From assembly GCA_963851245.1 (NCBI GenBank), contig CAWKOH010000001.1:310001-374000 (forward strand): DNA of 64,000 nucleotides. The letters run 5' to 3'. The notes beneath the pieces are model-generated. The model worked only from the letters and a program-made list of their open reading frames with translations. It was not told the DNA's origin and made no database searches. The position numbers and the translations under genes are program-made. Shown piece by piece: positions 50,810 to 59,812 of the stretch (position 1 is the stretch's first letter; each line of letters begins with the position of its first letter). This DNA comes from CAWKOH01 sp963851245. GTDB taxonomy: Bacteria; Actinomycetota; Acidimicrobiia; Acidimicrobiales; Palsa-688.

Positions 50810-53156
50810 CGCCCGCTCCCTCGGCAACAGTCTGTTCCCCCCTCGATCGCCGCCCGTCGGTTGGGACCGAGCTGGCGTCGCTGCCAAACTGGGCCGCCGA
50901 CACGGTGGCATATTGCCGGTAAAGCTTGACCTGATCCTCGATGCCCAGGGAGCGGTCGAGCTCTTCCCTCATCTTGTCGGTGTAGGGAGAGTCGATGCCG
51001 GCCAGCTCGATCGGGGTCTCGGCGGCCCGTTGCTCGGCGGCCGCCTTGCTGGTCATCTGGGCGATGGCCGGAAGGCCGAAGATCACGGCGATCGTCAGGA
51101 TGGCGAAGGACCAATTGCCAAACGCCCCGGTCAGGGCCAGCACGTAGAAGACGGCTTCGACTGCCACCCCGCCGGCCAGCAATCCATAACGGTGGCGCAT
51201 TTCGCGGTAACCGAGTACCACGTCGTGGATGGCTCCGGTGGGATTCCGCCCCAGGCTGATACCTATGAGGGCGGGCGAGACGGCGGCGAAGTGAGCCAGG
51301 AAGTTGAACAGGCCGTGCAGGCCCGTGTAGTGGGAGGCCAGGTTGTCGAAGGTGGTCACCACCAGCGCGAAGCCGACCCCGGAGGCCAGGCCGCCGAAGA
51401 GGGCACCGCTGACGTAGCCGATCCCGGCCACCACGGTCAGCATCAGCAGCGACAGGCTGAGGAATATGTCGAAGTTCCCGGGCGTGACCGACCCGTAGGC
51501 CATCGCCATCATGATGCCGCCGAGGCCGGCGATGGCCGCCGAGATCGTGAACACGCTGAGCTTGAGCTTGAGGAGGCTCTGGCCCAGGGTGGCTGAGGCC
51601 GCCGGGCTGTCCTTCATGGCCGCCAGGCGCCGGCCATAGCCGCTGTTGCGCAGGGCGACCAATCCGACGCCGATCACCGCGAACACCACGGTGACGGTCA
51701 TCAGGAAGGTCGTCCCGTCGTTCAAGTCGAGGGGGCCGACCTTGAGGGGCGGTATCACCAGGGTGTTGATCCCGTTCCCGCCGCTGAAGAGCGAGAAGGT
51801 GGTGTGCAGCAGGGGAAGCTTGTGGGTGGAGGAGTCCAACAGCACCATGTCGGTGAGGAAGACCCCGAAGGCAAAGGTGGCCAAGCCCAGGTACAGACCT
51901 CGCAGCCTGAGGGCCGGAAGCGACACCAGGGCGCCGACAACCGCCGTCACGGCCACACCCACCACGACGCCGAGCACGGTGGTGCGAGCAGCCAGGCCGT
52001 GCCCGTTGACCCCGATGTGGAACAGAACCATGGTGGCGATGGCCCCGAAGGAGACGGCAGCCAGGTTCATCTCCCCGGCGTAACCGGTGAGCAAGGTGAG
52101 CGACAGGGCGATGACGGAGAAGCTCAGGCCCACCGTCAGAGTGGTCACGTCCGTCGAGACCATCAGCTGGCGGAGCAGGATGACGACACCCACGAAGCAG
52201 ACCGCGGCGACCACCGCGCTACGCACGCTCGGGACCAGGAACCGTTCCCGGGTCCGCAGGACGGTGGCGCCGCGCAGGCGGTCCTGGGGTAGCACGATCA
52301 GCACTGCGAACAGCACGACCATGGGGAACGCGACCCGGAAGTCGCTGGCCCAGGACCAGGACGTGGGGAAGTAGGCCAGGATGTAGTTCGCCCCCAGGCC
52401 CAACACCAGCGCTCCCACGAAAGTGCGGGGCACGCTGCGCAGCCGGCCGAACACGGCAGCGGCGAAGGCGTCGATCACCAATAGGGTCAAGGACTCGGCC
52501 GCCAGCACGCCCCCGCCGATGGGGGTCACCAGCACGCCGGCCAGGACGGCCAGGAAGGAGCCCATGGCCCACGACAGGGCGGCCATACGCTCGGGGTTGA
52601 GGCCATTGAGCTGCAGCAAGGCCGGGTCGTCCACTACCCCCCGCATGGCTACGCCGGTCCGAGTGCGGTAGAAGAAGAGTCTAAGGCCGACGGCTATGGC
52701 GACCGCCACCGCGAGCGCGATCAGTTCATGAGTGGTCACGGTCGCCCCGAATATGTGGATGATGCTGTTCGGGCCGAAGAAGGGCTCCACGGTGCGGGCC
52801 TCAGTCGGGTTCCAGAACCAGTCCGCGAAATACAGCATCCCGAGCATCAGCGCCACGGTCACCACCACCTTGGTGACCTCAGCGGTGTTGCGTAGGCCCC
52901 GCATGATCACCAGGTAGATCAGCCAGCCCATGAGCGGGCCGAATATCCCGATGACCACGACGATGGCGAGTGGGGCCGGCCAGCCCCACCCGTATCGCAC
53001 CTGCCAATAGACGAACGCCCCCAGCATGGCCTCCGCCCCGTGGGCGAAGTTGAAGATGCCGGACGTGTTGTAGGTAAGGACCAGACCCGACGCCGCTATG
53101 CCATAGACGCCGCCGAGGACCAGCCCGAAGACGGTGTAAGTGAGAAAAAGATGCAC
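50796..53156 (-). CDS. Fused LivH-LivM permease of a branched-chain-type ABC importer
   Basis: A 786-residue inner-membrane protein. Residues about 1-300 match LivH (LTYNTSGIFNFAHGAEAMLGAF near 28-49, EAA-like VVDDPALLQLNGLNPERM near 178). Residues about 310-690 match LivM (LSLTLLTGYAGEMNLAAVSFGAIATM, AAMKDSPAASATLGQ). Around 18 hydrophobic segments are visible. The last 90 residues form a hydrophilic cytosolic tail. Such H-M fusions occur in actinobacteria. It is the membrane part of the importer with SBP and ATPases on each side. Confidence 0.93.
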   Translation of the reverse strand: MHLFLTYTVFGLVLGGVYGIAASGLVLTYNTSGIFNFAHGAEAMLGAFVYWQVRYGWGWPAPLAIVVVIGIFGPLMGWLIYLVIMRGLRNTAEVTKVVVTVALMLGMLYFADWFWNPTEARTVEPFFGPNSIIHIFGATVTTHELIALAVAVAIAVGLRLFFYRTRTGVAMRGVVDDPALLQLNGLNPERMAALSWAMGSFLAVLAGVLVTPIGGGVLAAESLTLLVIDAFAAAVFGRLRSVPRTFVGALVLGLGANYILAYFPTSWSWASDFRVAFPMVVLFAVLIVLPQDRLRGATVLRTRERFLVPSVRSAVVAAVCFVGVVILLRQLMVSTDVTTLTVGLSFSVIALSLTLLTGYAGEMNLAAVSFGAIATMVLFHIGVNGHGLAARTTVLGVVVGVAVTAVVGALVSLPALRLRGLYLGLATFAFGVFLTDMVLLDSSTHKLPLLHTTFSLFSGGNGINTLVIPPLKVGPLDLNDGTTFLMTVTVVFAVIGVGLVALRNSGYGRRLAAMKDSPAASATLGQSLLKLKLSVFTISAAIAGLGGIMMAMAYGSVTPGNFDIFLSLSLLMLTVVAGIGYVSGALFGGLASGVGFALVVTTFDNLASHYTGLHGLFNFLAHFAAVSPALIGISLGRNPTGAIHDVVLGYREMRHRYGLLAGGVAVEAVFYVLALTGAFGNWSFAILTIAVIFGLPAIAQMTSKAAAEQRAAETPIELAGIDSPYTDKMREELDRSLGIEDQVKLYRQYATVSAAQFGSDASSVPTDGRRSRGEQTVAEGAGDAGT

Positions 53157-53178
53157 CGGCGGTGCCCTTCCAGGATCG

Positions 53179-54597
53179 CTAGGACTGCGGCATGATCAGG
53201 TTGTTCGACAGGAACTTGGTGGCCAGCCGCTGAGAGTTCAGGGTCGTGCCCCAAGCCGACTGAGGAACCTTGTACAGGTACTCGGCCGCGCAGTCGAACT
53301 TGCCCTGGGTCTGGGGGTAATACTGCGACCAGGTCGTGTTGGTCAGCTTCAGCAGCATCCCGCACATCGGCGGCAGGTTGCTTCCCGGGTTGCCCGAGGC
53401 GTGAAGCCCGCCACCGGTCCAGCTGTGCACCTTCGACAGGTTGTTGATCATGCACTGACGGGTCAGGTTCGAACCGCACGCCTTGGCCTCGGTGGCCCAC
53501 AGCAGGAACGACGAGGCCGCCTGCTGGCCCAGCTGGCTCACCTTGCCACCGTCGGCGGTGACCAGGCTCACGTACTTTTGCACCGCCGCGTTCGAGCTGG
53601 CCTGTTCCAGCGGGACAAAGGCGTCACGAGCGTAGATGTTGTTGCCGATCCCGGACGTGTTCCACGCCGACATCTCGGTGGTGTAGTCGTTGGTCTCCAT
53701 GATGTAGATCGGCTTCAGGCCCACCTGGTTGATGGCCTCGAGCATGCCGAACAGTGGCGGTCCCGGGCCCAGGTTGCTGTAGATCAACTGCACCCCGCAG
53801 TTCTTGAACTTCTGGGCGAAGGGTGTGTAGTTGGGCTCGCCGTTGTAGTTGATGGTGACCCCGCAGTTGAGATTGTTCCAGCCCGCCGCGGCCGCCGCCG
53901 TTTTGTCCTTGGTGTAGGTCACCTCGGTGGCCGAGGTCAAGGTGGTGTGCAAGAAGTCGTAGGCCTTGACCTGCTGAGGGAACAGCTTGGAAGCCTGGAA
54001 GAAGGGGGACGCCGGCAGGTAGTCGACCGGGTTGGGGACCGCCTGGTACATCTCCGGGGCGTTGGCCACATCCGGGCCCACCGTGAAGCCAGGCACCGCG
54101 GCCAGATTGCAGCCCAGCCGCGTCCCCTCGGCCGCCTCGTCCAGGGCGAAGCCCTCGCCCACCATCATGAAGTCGGACTTGCAGGCCTCCTGCATCACCG
54201 TGGTGACCTGGGTGATAGCGGCGTCATAGTCGTCACCGACGACCTTGCGGCCGTTGATCCCGCCCTGGGAGTTGCACCACTTGATCATGGCGGTGACGGC
54301 GTCGCCCATCTCCTGGTCCAGGCCCGGCGAGCCCGTGAAGCCCCGGTCGTCGCCGTAGCCGATCCGGATGCTGGTGTCGGTCACACCCTGACCGGTGGTG
54401 CCCTTGGCGCTACCCGGCCCGCACGGCGAGGCCAGGGTGCCGAACATCTGTGTCGAAGAACCGGACGTCGCGCCCGGCGACGCCGTCGTGGTATTCGACG
54501 ATGACGACGCGTGCCGGCTGCTGCTGCAGGCCGAGGCCACCACGACGATGGCAACAATCACAGCCGATCCAATGAACGTGCGACTTCTGTGCTTCAC
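53179..54597 (-). CDS. ABC transporter substrate-binding lipoprotein (LivK/periplasmic-binding type I)
   Basis: A 472-residue secreted protein. A lipoprotein signal peptide is seen (KHRSR, hydrophobic core, lipobox VASAC with Cys24). A Ser/Thr-rich linker follows, then a type I binding fold starting at TSIRIGYGDDRGFTG near 78. Many Cys residues (for example CGPGS, CNSQGG, CKSD, CGMLL) could form disulfides outside the membrane. It is first in the operon and lies 22 bp upstream of the permease. The ligand is not evident; the context suggests an organic acid. Confidence 0.92.
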   Translation of the reverse strand: MKHRSRTFIGSAVIVAIVVVASACSSSRHASSSSNTTTASPGATSGSSTQMFGTLASPCGPGSAKGTTGQGVTDTSIRIGYGDDRGFTGSPGLDQEMGDAVTAMIKWCNSQGGINGRKVVGDDYDAAITQVTTVMQEACKSDFMMVGEGFALDEAAEGTRLGCNLAAVPGFTVGPDVANAPEMYQAVPNPVDYLPASPFFQASKLFPQQVKAYDFLHTTLTSATEVTYTKDKTAAAAAGWNNLNCGVTINYNGEPNYTPFAQKFKNCGVQLIYSNLGPGPPLFGMLEAINQVGLKPIYIMETNDYTTEMSAWNTSGIGNNIYARDAFVPLEQASSNAAVQKYVSLVTADGGKVSQLGQQAASSFLLWATEAKACGSNLTRQCMINNLSKVHSWTGGGLHASGNPGSNLPPMCGMLLKLTNTTWSQYYPQTQGKFDCAAEYLYKVPQSAWGTTLNSQRLATKFLSNNLIMPQS

Positions 54598-54749
54598 GGA
54601 TCCCCCCTATCAGCGGCGCTCTAATCCTCGACGCCTACAGAACATGACCATAGCATCTCTCGACGCCCGCATGGGAGTCGAGACGGCTCCCCCACCCATC
54701 CAGGGTCATCCTGCCACAACCGGCTTGGGATTCCGCGGCACCCATCACC

Positions 54750-54755
54750 TATAAA
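54750..54755 (+). promoter_or_regulatory. Predicted -10 element of a leaderless promoter
   Basis: TATAAA ends 6 bp before the ATG at 54762, with no ribosome site in between. Transcription would begin at or next to the start codon, as is common in actinobacteria. Confidence 0.4.
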
Positions 54756-54761
54756 TAGGGC

Positions 54762-55082
54762 ATGCCAATGGTCATCGTGCAAGGAGTGTTTCGGGTCAAT
54801 CCGAACGAACGGGAACGGTTTCTCGCCCGGAGCGCCGACAACATGCGTGCTTCCCGGGCCGACAAGGGCTGTTTGGAGTACGTCCTGGCCTCCGACCCGC
54901 TCGACCCGGAACGAGTGATCCTGTCCGAGCGGTGGGAGTCGACCGACGACCTGAACCAGCACGGCAAAGCCGTGGCCGCCCGGCGCAAGGAGGCACAGGC
55001 CAGCGGCGCCGACCTCGGGCCCGCCCCTCTGAGCACCGAGATCACCATCTACGAGGTGGCGTCCTCACGCCCCCTGGGCTGA
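54762..55082 (+). CDS. Antibiotic biosynthesis monooxygenase (ABM)-domain protein
   Basis: A 106-residue dimeric alpha-beta barrel protein. It has VIVQGVFRVNPNERERFL near 4-21, KGCLEYVLASDPLDPERVILSERWES near 39-64, and a C-terminal strand EITIYEVASS. ABM proteins are cofactor-free oxygenases or quinone-handling proteins, though many act in other ways. An internal ATG at 54768 is an alternative start. It is 6 bp upstream of the broken alcohol dehydrogenase. Confidence 0.87.
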   Translation: MPMVIVQGVFRVNPNERERFLARSADNMRASRADKGCLEYVLASDPLDPERVILSERWESTDDLNQHGKAVAARRKEAQASGADLGPAPLSTEITIYEVASSRPLG

Positions 55083-55088
55083 TATTCC

Positions 55089-56019
55089 GTGCGCGCCGTG
55101 AAGGCCGTGGACGGGGCTGCCGCACTGGTTGAACAGGCCTGGCCCGATCCGGAAGGCCTGACCGTAAATGTCGCCTCGGCCGGCATCTGCGGCTCCGATC
55201 TTCATCTGCTCGGCTGGAATGTCCCGGTTGTGCTCGGCCACGAGATGGCCGGCACTTTGCCCGACGGGACGCCCGTGGCGATAGAGCCGGTTGATCCCTG
55301 CTGGACCTGCGAGGCCTGCACTTCGGGGGCCTACAACCTGTGCCGGCTGGGCCCCTCCATGGTCCTGGGCGTGGGCCGCGACGGCGGCCTGGCCGAAGCT
55401 TGCCGCGGTGCCCGAAACGGGCGTGACCCGGCTGCCGGCCGGGATAGACCTGGCCGACGCCTGTTTGATCGAGCCGCTCGCGGTCGCCGTGCACGCCGTC
55501 CGGCGCGGGTCGGTGTCGGCTACTCAGCGGGTAGCTGTGGTCGGGGGAGGTTCGCTCGGCCAGCTCGCGATCGTGGCGGCCCAGGCATGCGGAGCCGAGG
55601 TCGCGATGGAGGCCCGCCACGACGCTCAAGTAGAAGTGGCCAGGGGGCTGGGCGCCGGCGCCGTCAGCGAAGGCTATGACGTCGTGATCGAAGCGGCCGG
55701 CACGGCCAGCGCATTGGCCCGTGCCGTCGAGCTGTGCCGGCCCGGGGGAACGGTAGTGGCGGTCGGCAGCTACTGGGACGAGCCGGCCATGCCCGCTCTC
55801 GACATGGGCATGAGGGAGATCACCCTGGTGCCCTCAAGCATGTACGCGCGAAGCGGTCCGACTCGGGATTTCGACTCCGCCGGCGCCTTGCTGGCGGCCC
55901 GCCCCGAGCTGCCCGCCTTGGTCATCACCCACCGCTTCCCACTGGACGCGGCGGTCGAGGCGTTTGCGGCCGCCCGGGACCGGGCCGCGGGAGCGATCAA
56001 GGTCGTGCTCGAACCCTAG
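55089..56019 (+). pseudogene. Zinc-type alcohol dehydrogenase (MDR), frameshifted
   Basis: A compact MDR of about 310 residues. The first frame has SAGICGSDLHLLGWNVPVVLGHE (catalytic zinc site) and CWTCEACTSGAYNLC (structural zinc). It goes off at GRDGGLAE near 55395. The remainder (LAAVPETGVTRLPAGIDLAD, VAVVGGGSLGQLAIVAAQ, VVIEAAGTASALARAVELC) is in another frame to 56019. One base lost or gained near 55396-55402 explains it. It starts at GTG 55089. Confidence 0.87.
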
Positions 56020-56057
56020 TTGTGTAAATAGCGCTTGACGTATCCGAGGAGGTGGCA

Positions 56058-56129
56058 ATGAAGTTCCTGGCCGGTGTGGCCATGGCCGACCCCTGCTTCT
56101 ACGTACCGCTGGTGCAGGTCTACCAGTGA
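56058..56129 (+). CDS. 23-residue ORF resembling an LLM N-terminus, coupled to an SDR
   Basis: The reading MKFLAGVAMADPCFYVPLVQ plus three residues starts at ATG 56058, 7 bp after a GAGGAGG ribosome site. It stops at TGA 56127-56129, which overlaps the GTG of the SDR (GTGA). The sequence looks like the first strand of an F420-dependent LLM protein. It is therefore probably the remnant of a deleted LLM gene, or a leader peptide. Too short for a firm call. Confidence 0.45.
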   Translation: MKFLAGVAMADPCFYVPLVQVYQ

Positions 56130-56968
56130 GCGACTCCATGACCGCCGGCGAGCTCAAAGGCCGAGTGGCCGTCGTCTGCGGGGCCAGCCGGGGTATCGGG
56201 AAGGGCGTGGCGGTGGAGCTCGGGCTGGCGGGTGCCCACGTGGTGGCAGCGGGCCGGACGCTCAGAGCCGGGGCCGGTTCAAGCCCGCTGGGGGGCTCAC
56301 TCGAACAGACCGCTTCCGAGATCGCGGGGGCCGGCGGTCGGGCCACGGCATACGCCTGCGACCTGACCGACGAGGCGGCGGTGGCGGCCCTCTTCGAGCA
56401 CGTCAGGGCCGAGCACGGCCGGCTGGACATCCTGGTGAACAGCGTCTTCGACGCCCATCGCTTCGGCCCAACGATCGGGGTGCCCTTCTGGGAACTGCCG
56501 GTCGGGGCCTGGGGCGAAGTGGTCGACGTCGGCACCAAGTCGGCCTACCTGGCCGCGGTCGGGGCTGCTCCGCTACTCAACCAGGTCGGAGGCCTGCTCG
56601 TGAACATTTCCGGTCGGGGCGCCGAGCGGTACCGGTACAACGTCGTGTACGGCGTCGGGAAGGCTGCGATGGATCGGATGACCCGAGACATGGCCGACGA
56701 GTTGCGCCCCTACCAGGTGGCCGTAGTGTCGCTGTGGCCCAACGTGACGCGCACCGAGAACATCGAGAGCAATCCCGAGCGATCCCGGGCGTCTTACGGG
56801 GAGCTGGACCGACTCGAGACGCCGCGCTACATCGGGCGGGCGGTGGTGTCCCTGGCGGCCGACCCCTCGGTCATGGAGAGAAGCGGGGGCCGGTACTGGG
56901 TGGCCGAGTTGGGAGCTCACTACGGCTTCACCGATGAGAACGGCCGTCAGCATGCCGTGCCCGAGTAG
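56126..56968 (+). CDS. SDR family oxidoreductase
   Basis: A 280-residue SDR. CGASRGIGKGVAVELGLAGA is near 18-37, LVNSVFDAHRFGP near 108-120, catalytic Ser in VNISGRGAERY near 154 and YGVGK near 169. An insert after strand 2 (RTLRAGAGSSPLGGSLEQT) makes it longer than FabG. The start is GTG 56126, overlapping the small ORF; ATG 56138 is an alternative. Its stop TAG is the first unit of a tandem repeat. Confidence 0.9.
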   Translation: MSDSMTAGELKGRVAVVCGASRGIGKGVAVELGLAGAHVVAAGRTLRAGAGSSPLGGSLEQTASEIAGAGGRATAYACDLTDEAAVAALFEHVRAEHGRLDILVNSVFDAHRFGPTIGVPFWELPVGAWGEVVDVGTKSAYLAAVGAAPLLNQVGGLLVNISGRGAERYRYNVVYGVGKAAMDRMTRDMADELRPYQVAVVSLWPNVTRTENIESNPERSRASYGELDRLETPRYIGRAVVSLAADPSVMERSGGRYWVAELGAHYGFTDENGRQHAVPE

Positions 56969-57032
56969 CCAGTCGGGCTTGAGTAGTCGTCGGGCTCGAG
57001 TAGTCGTCGGGCTTGAGTAGTCAATCGGGCTT
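56963..57032. repeat. 4-unit 17-18-bp tandem repeat covering two convergent stop codons
   Basis: The units are GAGTAG-CCAGTCGGGCTT, GAGTAG-TCGTCGGGCTC, GAGTAG-TCGTCGGGCTT and GAGTAG-TCAATCGGGCTT, from 56963 to 57032. The first unit holds the last codon and TAG stop of the SDR. The last contains the TGA stop (57021-57023) of the convergent NTF2-like gene. Confidence 0.85.
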
Positions 57033-57476
57033 GAGGGCCCGTAGGGCGGGCAGCGGGTTGTAGTACTCCCTCTGGTGACAGATCAGGCCGTCCCGGAAGC
57101 GAACCATGCAGATGTAGTTGTTCCGGTACTCCTTCCCGGTGGTCGTCACGTGCCCCTCACTCCGATACTCCAACACGAGAGTGTCCGGATCGGCGCAGTC
57201 GTACACATCGGTTATGTGCAACTGAAACCGGAAGGTCTCGAGTGCCGGCCCGACGTGGGCCCGTATGGCATCCTTGCCCTCCAGCCGAACCGGCGGATCG
57301 GCGTAGGGAAGCTCCAGCACCACGTCCTCGGTGAACGAGTCGAGCTGGCCCGAAACATCCCCACGGCCGACCGCAGCGAAGCTCCGCTCCACCAACTGGC
57401 GATTCCGCCGGCGCCTCTCGTCGTCGATCACTGCCACCCTCGCTCGCTCCCCTCCCTCGCTCACTTGGGCCAGCAT
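57021..57476 (-). CDS. NTF2-like (SnoaL) protein
   Basis: A 151-residue NTF2-fold protein. The core runs from NRQLVERSFAAVGRGDVSGQLDSF through LEGKDAIRAHVGPALETFRFQL to YICMVRFRDGLICHQREYYNP. A later start at GTG 57437, with GGGAGGGGAG upstream, is at least as likely and would remove 13 residues. It is the last gene of the minus-strand run beginning with the 2-oxoacid oxidoreductase. Similar SnoaL proteins are small isomerases, hydrolases or dehydratases. Confidence 0.85.
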   Translation of the reverse strand: MLAQVSEGGERARVAVIDDERRRRNRQLVERSFAAVGRGDVSGQLDSFTEDVVLELPYADPPVRLEGKDAIRAHVGPALETFRFQLHITDVYDCADPDTLVLEYRSEGHVTTTGKEYRNNYICMVRFRDGLICHQREYYNPLPALRALKPD

Positions 57477-57502
57477 AAGGGCTTCCCCGCTCAGGGCTGC
57501 AC

Positions 57503-58312
57503 TCAGTGGAAGGTCTCGCCGGCATTCACATCCAGGGATTGGCCGGTCATACCCGCCGCCAGCGGTGATGCCAGGAAGACCACGACCCGGGCCGATTCCT
57601 CATCGGTCGACAGCCTCGGAAGGGCAACGTCACCAACCATGCGATCCAGCTCCCGTTCGAATGAGGTACCCCGCTCCTCCGCCAGCCGGGCGATGTAGCG
57701 CTGCAGGGAGGGGCCCCACATGCGGCCCGGGACCACGGTGTTGACCCTTATCCCGTGCGGACCGAGCTCACGGGCCAGAACCTGGGCGGAGCTGAGGAGA
57801 GCGGCCTTCGAAGCGGCGTAAGGGCCTCGCCCGGCGAAAACCCGGCGCACTATCTGCGAACCGATGAAAACGACCGATCCACCGCCCCGGGCCTTCAGGG
57901 CCGGGATGGCTGCCTTCACCACTCGAAGCGAACCGAACACGTTGACGTCGAACGCATCTCTCCAATCGTCGACGTCGGCTTCCTCCAAGGTGAGCCCGTA
58001 GGCGCGCCCGGACGCGAAGGCGTTGCATACCACGCAATCGACACCCCCGAACCTCTCCTCCGCCTCCGCCATGAGATCCTGGCAGTCGGTCGTGACCGTC
58101 ACGTCGCAGGTCTTGTACGTCACCTCTGCGCCCGTGGTGGCAAGCTCGGCCGCCAGTTCCTTCAAGTAGGCCTCCGTGCGCGCCGCCAGCACCACTCTGG
58201 CGCCCGCCGCGCAGGCGTCACGGGCGATCTGGGAGCCCAACCCGGGTCCTGCTCCTGTGAGAACCAGGACCGTACCGTCCAGCAAGGGCTGGGGCCAAGG
58301 CGGGGCTGTCAT
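57503..58312 (-). CDS. SDR family oxidoreductase
   Basis: A 269-residue SDR. TGAGPGLGSQIARDACAAGA is near 19-38, VCNAFASGR near 98-106, the catalytic region VFIGSQIVRRVFAGRGPYAASKAA near 149-172, and the C-terminal ASPLAAGMTGQSLDVNAGETFH. The ATG at 58312 is chosen; a longer start would overlap the NTF2-like gene. The putative active site is IGSQ and YAASK. Confidence 0.9.
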   Translation of the reverse strand: MTAPPWPQPLLDGTVLVLTGAGPGLGSQIARDACAAGARVVLAARTEAYLKELAAELATTGAEVTYKTCDVTVTTDCQDLMAEAEERFGGVDCVVCNAFASGRAYGLTLEEADVDDWRDAFDVNVFGSLRVVKAAIPALKARGGGSVVFIGSQIVRRVFAGRGPYAASKAALLSSAQVLARELGPHGIRVNTVVPGRMWGPSLQRYIARLAEERGTSFERELDRMVGDVALPRLSTDEESARVVVFLASPLAAGMTGQSLDVNAGETFH

Positions 58313-58361
58313 ACCAGCGCGAAGTGAACGCCCCGCCGTTCCAAGCCCTCCAAACGAGCCT

Positions 58362-58868
58362 TCACGGTTGCCTCCAGGCCCTATAGACGGGATCCGTCCT
58401 ATCACGCCGGGGGCTTGGCCCCTCGCCCTCCTTGGGCCTGACCGTGTCGGGCGGAATCGATCGCGTCCACTCTCTGACGGCCCAGCGCTCAGCGATTTTC
58501 CAAGCCCCGTCCCGCTTCTTCATGGTGTCGACATACCGGAACCCGGAAGTGAAGTTCCGGGTGGGATCGGTGAGCGGCTCGCCCCAATGGTGGGCCGTTC
58601 CGTAAGTCTCGCAGCGTGCCAGGTCGCCGTCGATCTCGACAAGCTGGTTGCCGATCAGGTGCATGGTGCCTGAAAGCCGAGGCAGAAGCTCGCCCAACCA
58701 GGCCACGTAGCTGTCGGCATCACCATCGAAGCCAGTGTGGTGATCGACTGCGTCGTCGTGATAGCACGACCGTACGAGCTCGAAGTCGAGTCGGTCGACC
58801 CCGCGGCAATAACGGAGGACGACCTCCGCGATCTCCTGCTTGTCGGCGAGTTGCGACTGCAAGTCCAC
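58362..58868 (-). CDS. NTF2-like (SnoaL_4-type) protein
   Basis: A 168-residue NTF2-fold protein with KQEIAEVVLRYCRGVDRLDFELVRSCYHDD near 10-39, HLIGNQLVEIDGDLARCETYGTAHH near 70-94 and a basic, Pro-rich C-terminal tail (RPKEGEGPSPRRDRTDP). It resembles the genes at 36085 and 37954. The ATG at 58868 follows AAGGAGC. It lies between two SDR genes in a minus-strand operon. Confidence 0.87.
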   Translation of the reverse strand: MDLQSQLADKQEIAEVVLRYCRGVDRLDFELVRSCYHDDAVDHHTGFDGDADSYVAWLGELLPRLSGTMHLIGNQLVEIDGDLARCETYGTAHHWGEPLTDPTRNFTSGFRYVDTMKKRDGAWKIAERWAVREWTRSIPPDTVRPKEGEGPSPRRDRTDPVYRAWRQP

Positions 58869-58915
58869 GGCGGCTCCTTCCGGCCCACGATAGGAGCAAA
58901 GTGACGTTGATGTGT

Positions 58916-59779
58916 CTACAGGACGACGGAGACGGCGGCGATCAGCCCTTCAACATCCCAAGGACCGGCGTCCAGGCGAACCGGGTCGGAATGAACCGGG
59001 TGCTTCAGCGCAGTGAAATCGTGATGAGTGAGTCCCAGCACCTGTCCGGATAGCTTGCGTCCCTCCGCCGAAGCCAGGAAGACGGCCAAAGGCGCCACGT
59101 CGTCGGGCTCCTGGATGGTGGATCTGAAATCTGCCACCTGCTCCTCGGTGAGGCCCATGTCCGTCAGGCTGTCCACGAAGGCCATCATGGGCTCGGTCCT
59201 GGTGGACGGAGGAGCGATGGCGTTGACGCTGATGCCGAGCGGCGCCAGTTCCACCGCCAAAGCTCTCATGAGCCCGTATATGCCTCCCTTGGACGCGCAA
59301 TACGGGGCGAGGGTGCCCATTCCCATATGGAAGGCGTCTGATGTGACGTTGATGATGGCGCCACCCTCCCCCTGCTGGCGCATGACCCGGCCGGCCTCCA
59401 CGGAGCAGTAGATGGAACCGAAGAGGTGAGTCCTCAGGGTGAACTCCCAGTCCTCTTCACTCAGGTCGAGAACGGCACCACGCCGGTCGGCACCGGCGTT
59501 GGTGATCATCACATCGAGGCGGTCGAAGGCATCCAGGGCGGCTCCCACCACCCGCACCGCGGCCGAGCGAGTCCCGACCGCCTCAATGCAGGCGACTGCC
59601 TCACCCCCGCCGGCCCCGATCTGGTCCGCGACTGACAGGGCCGATTTCTCATCGAGGTCGTTGACTACAACCTTGGCTCCTTCGGCCGCGAGGGCCAAGG
59701 CGTAGGCACGGCCGAGACCCCGGCCCGAGCCCGTTACTACAGCGACCTGTCCGGCGAGTCTCTTGTTTTCTCCAGCCAC
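58916..59779 (-). CDS. SDR family oxidoreductase (MFE-2-like)
   Basis: A 287-residue SDR. TGSGRGLGRAYALALAAEGA is near 16-35 and VVVNDLDEKSA follows. NAGADRRGAVLDLSEEDWE is near 94-112, NVTSDAFHMGMG near 144, and catalytic YCASK near 159. The layout matches 3-hydroxyacyl-CoA dehydrogenase-type SDRs. The GTG at 59779 follows GAAGGGAGC. It is in operon with the ligase at 59813. Confidence 0.9.
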   Translation of the reverse strand: MAGENKRLAGQVAVVTGSGRGLGRAYALALAAEGAKVVVNDLDEKSALSVADQIGAGGGEAVACIEAVGTRSAAVRVVGAALDAFDRLDVMITNAGADRRGAVLDLSEEDWEFTLRTHLFGSIYCSVEAGRVMRQQGEGGAIINVTSDAFHMGMGTLAPYCASKGGIYGLMRALAVELAPLGISVNAIAPPSTRTEPMMAFVDSLTDMGLTEEQVADFRSTIQEPDDVAPLAVFLASAEGRKLSGQVLGLTHHDFTALKHPVHSDPVRLDAGPWDVEGLIAAVSVVL

Positions 59780-59812
59780 GTGGTGCTCCCTTCTCAAGAG
59801 ATGGCGGCTCTG

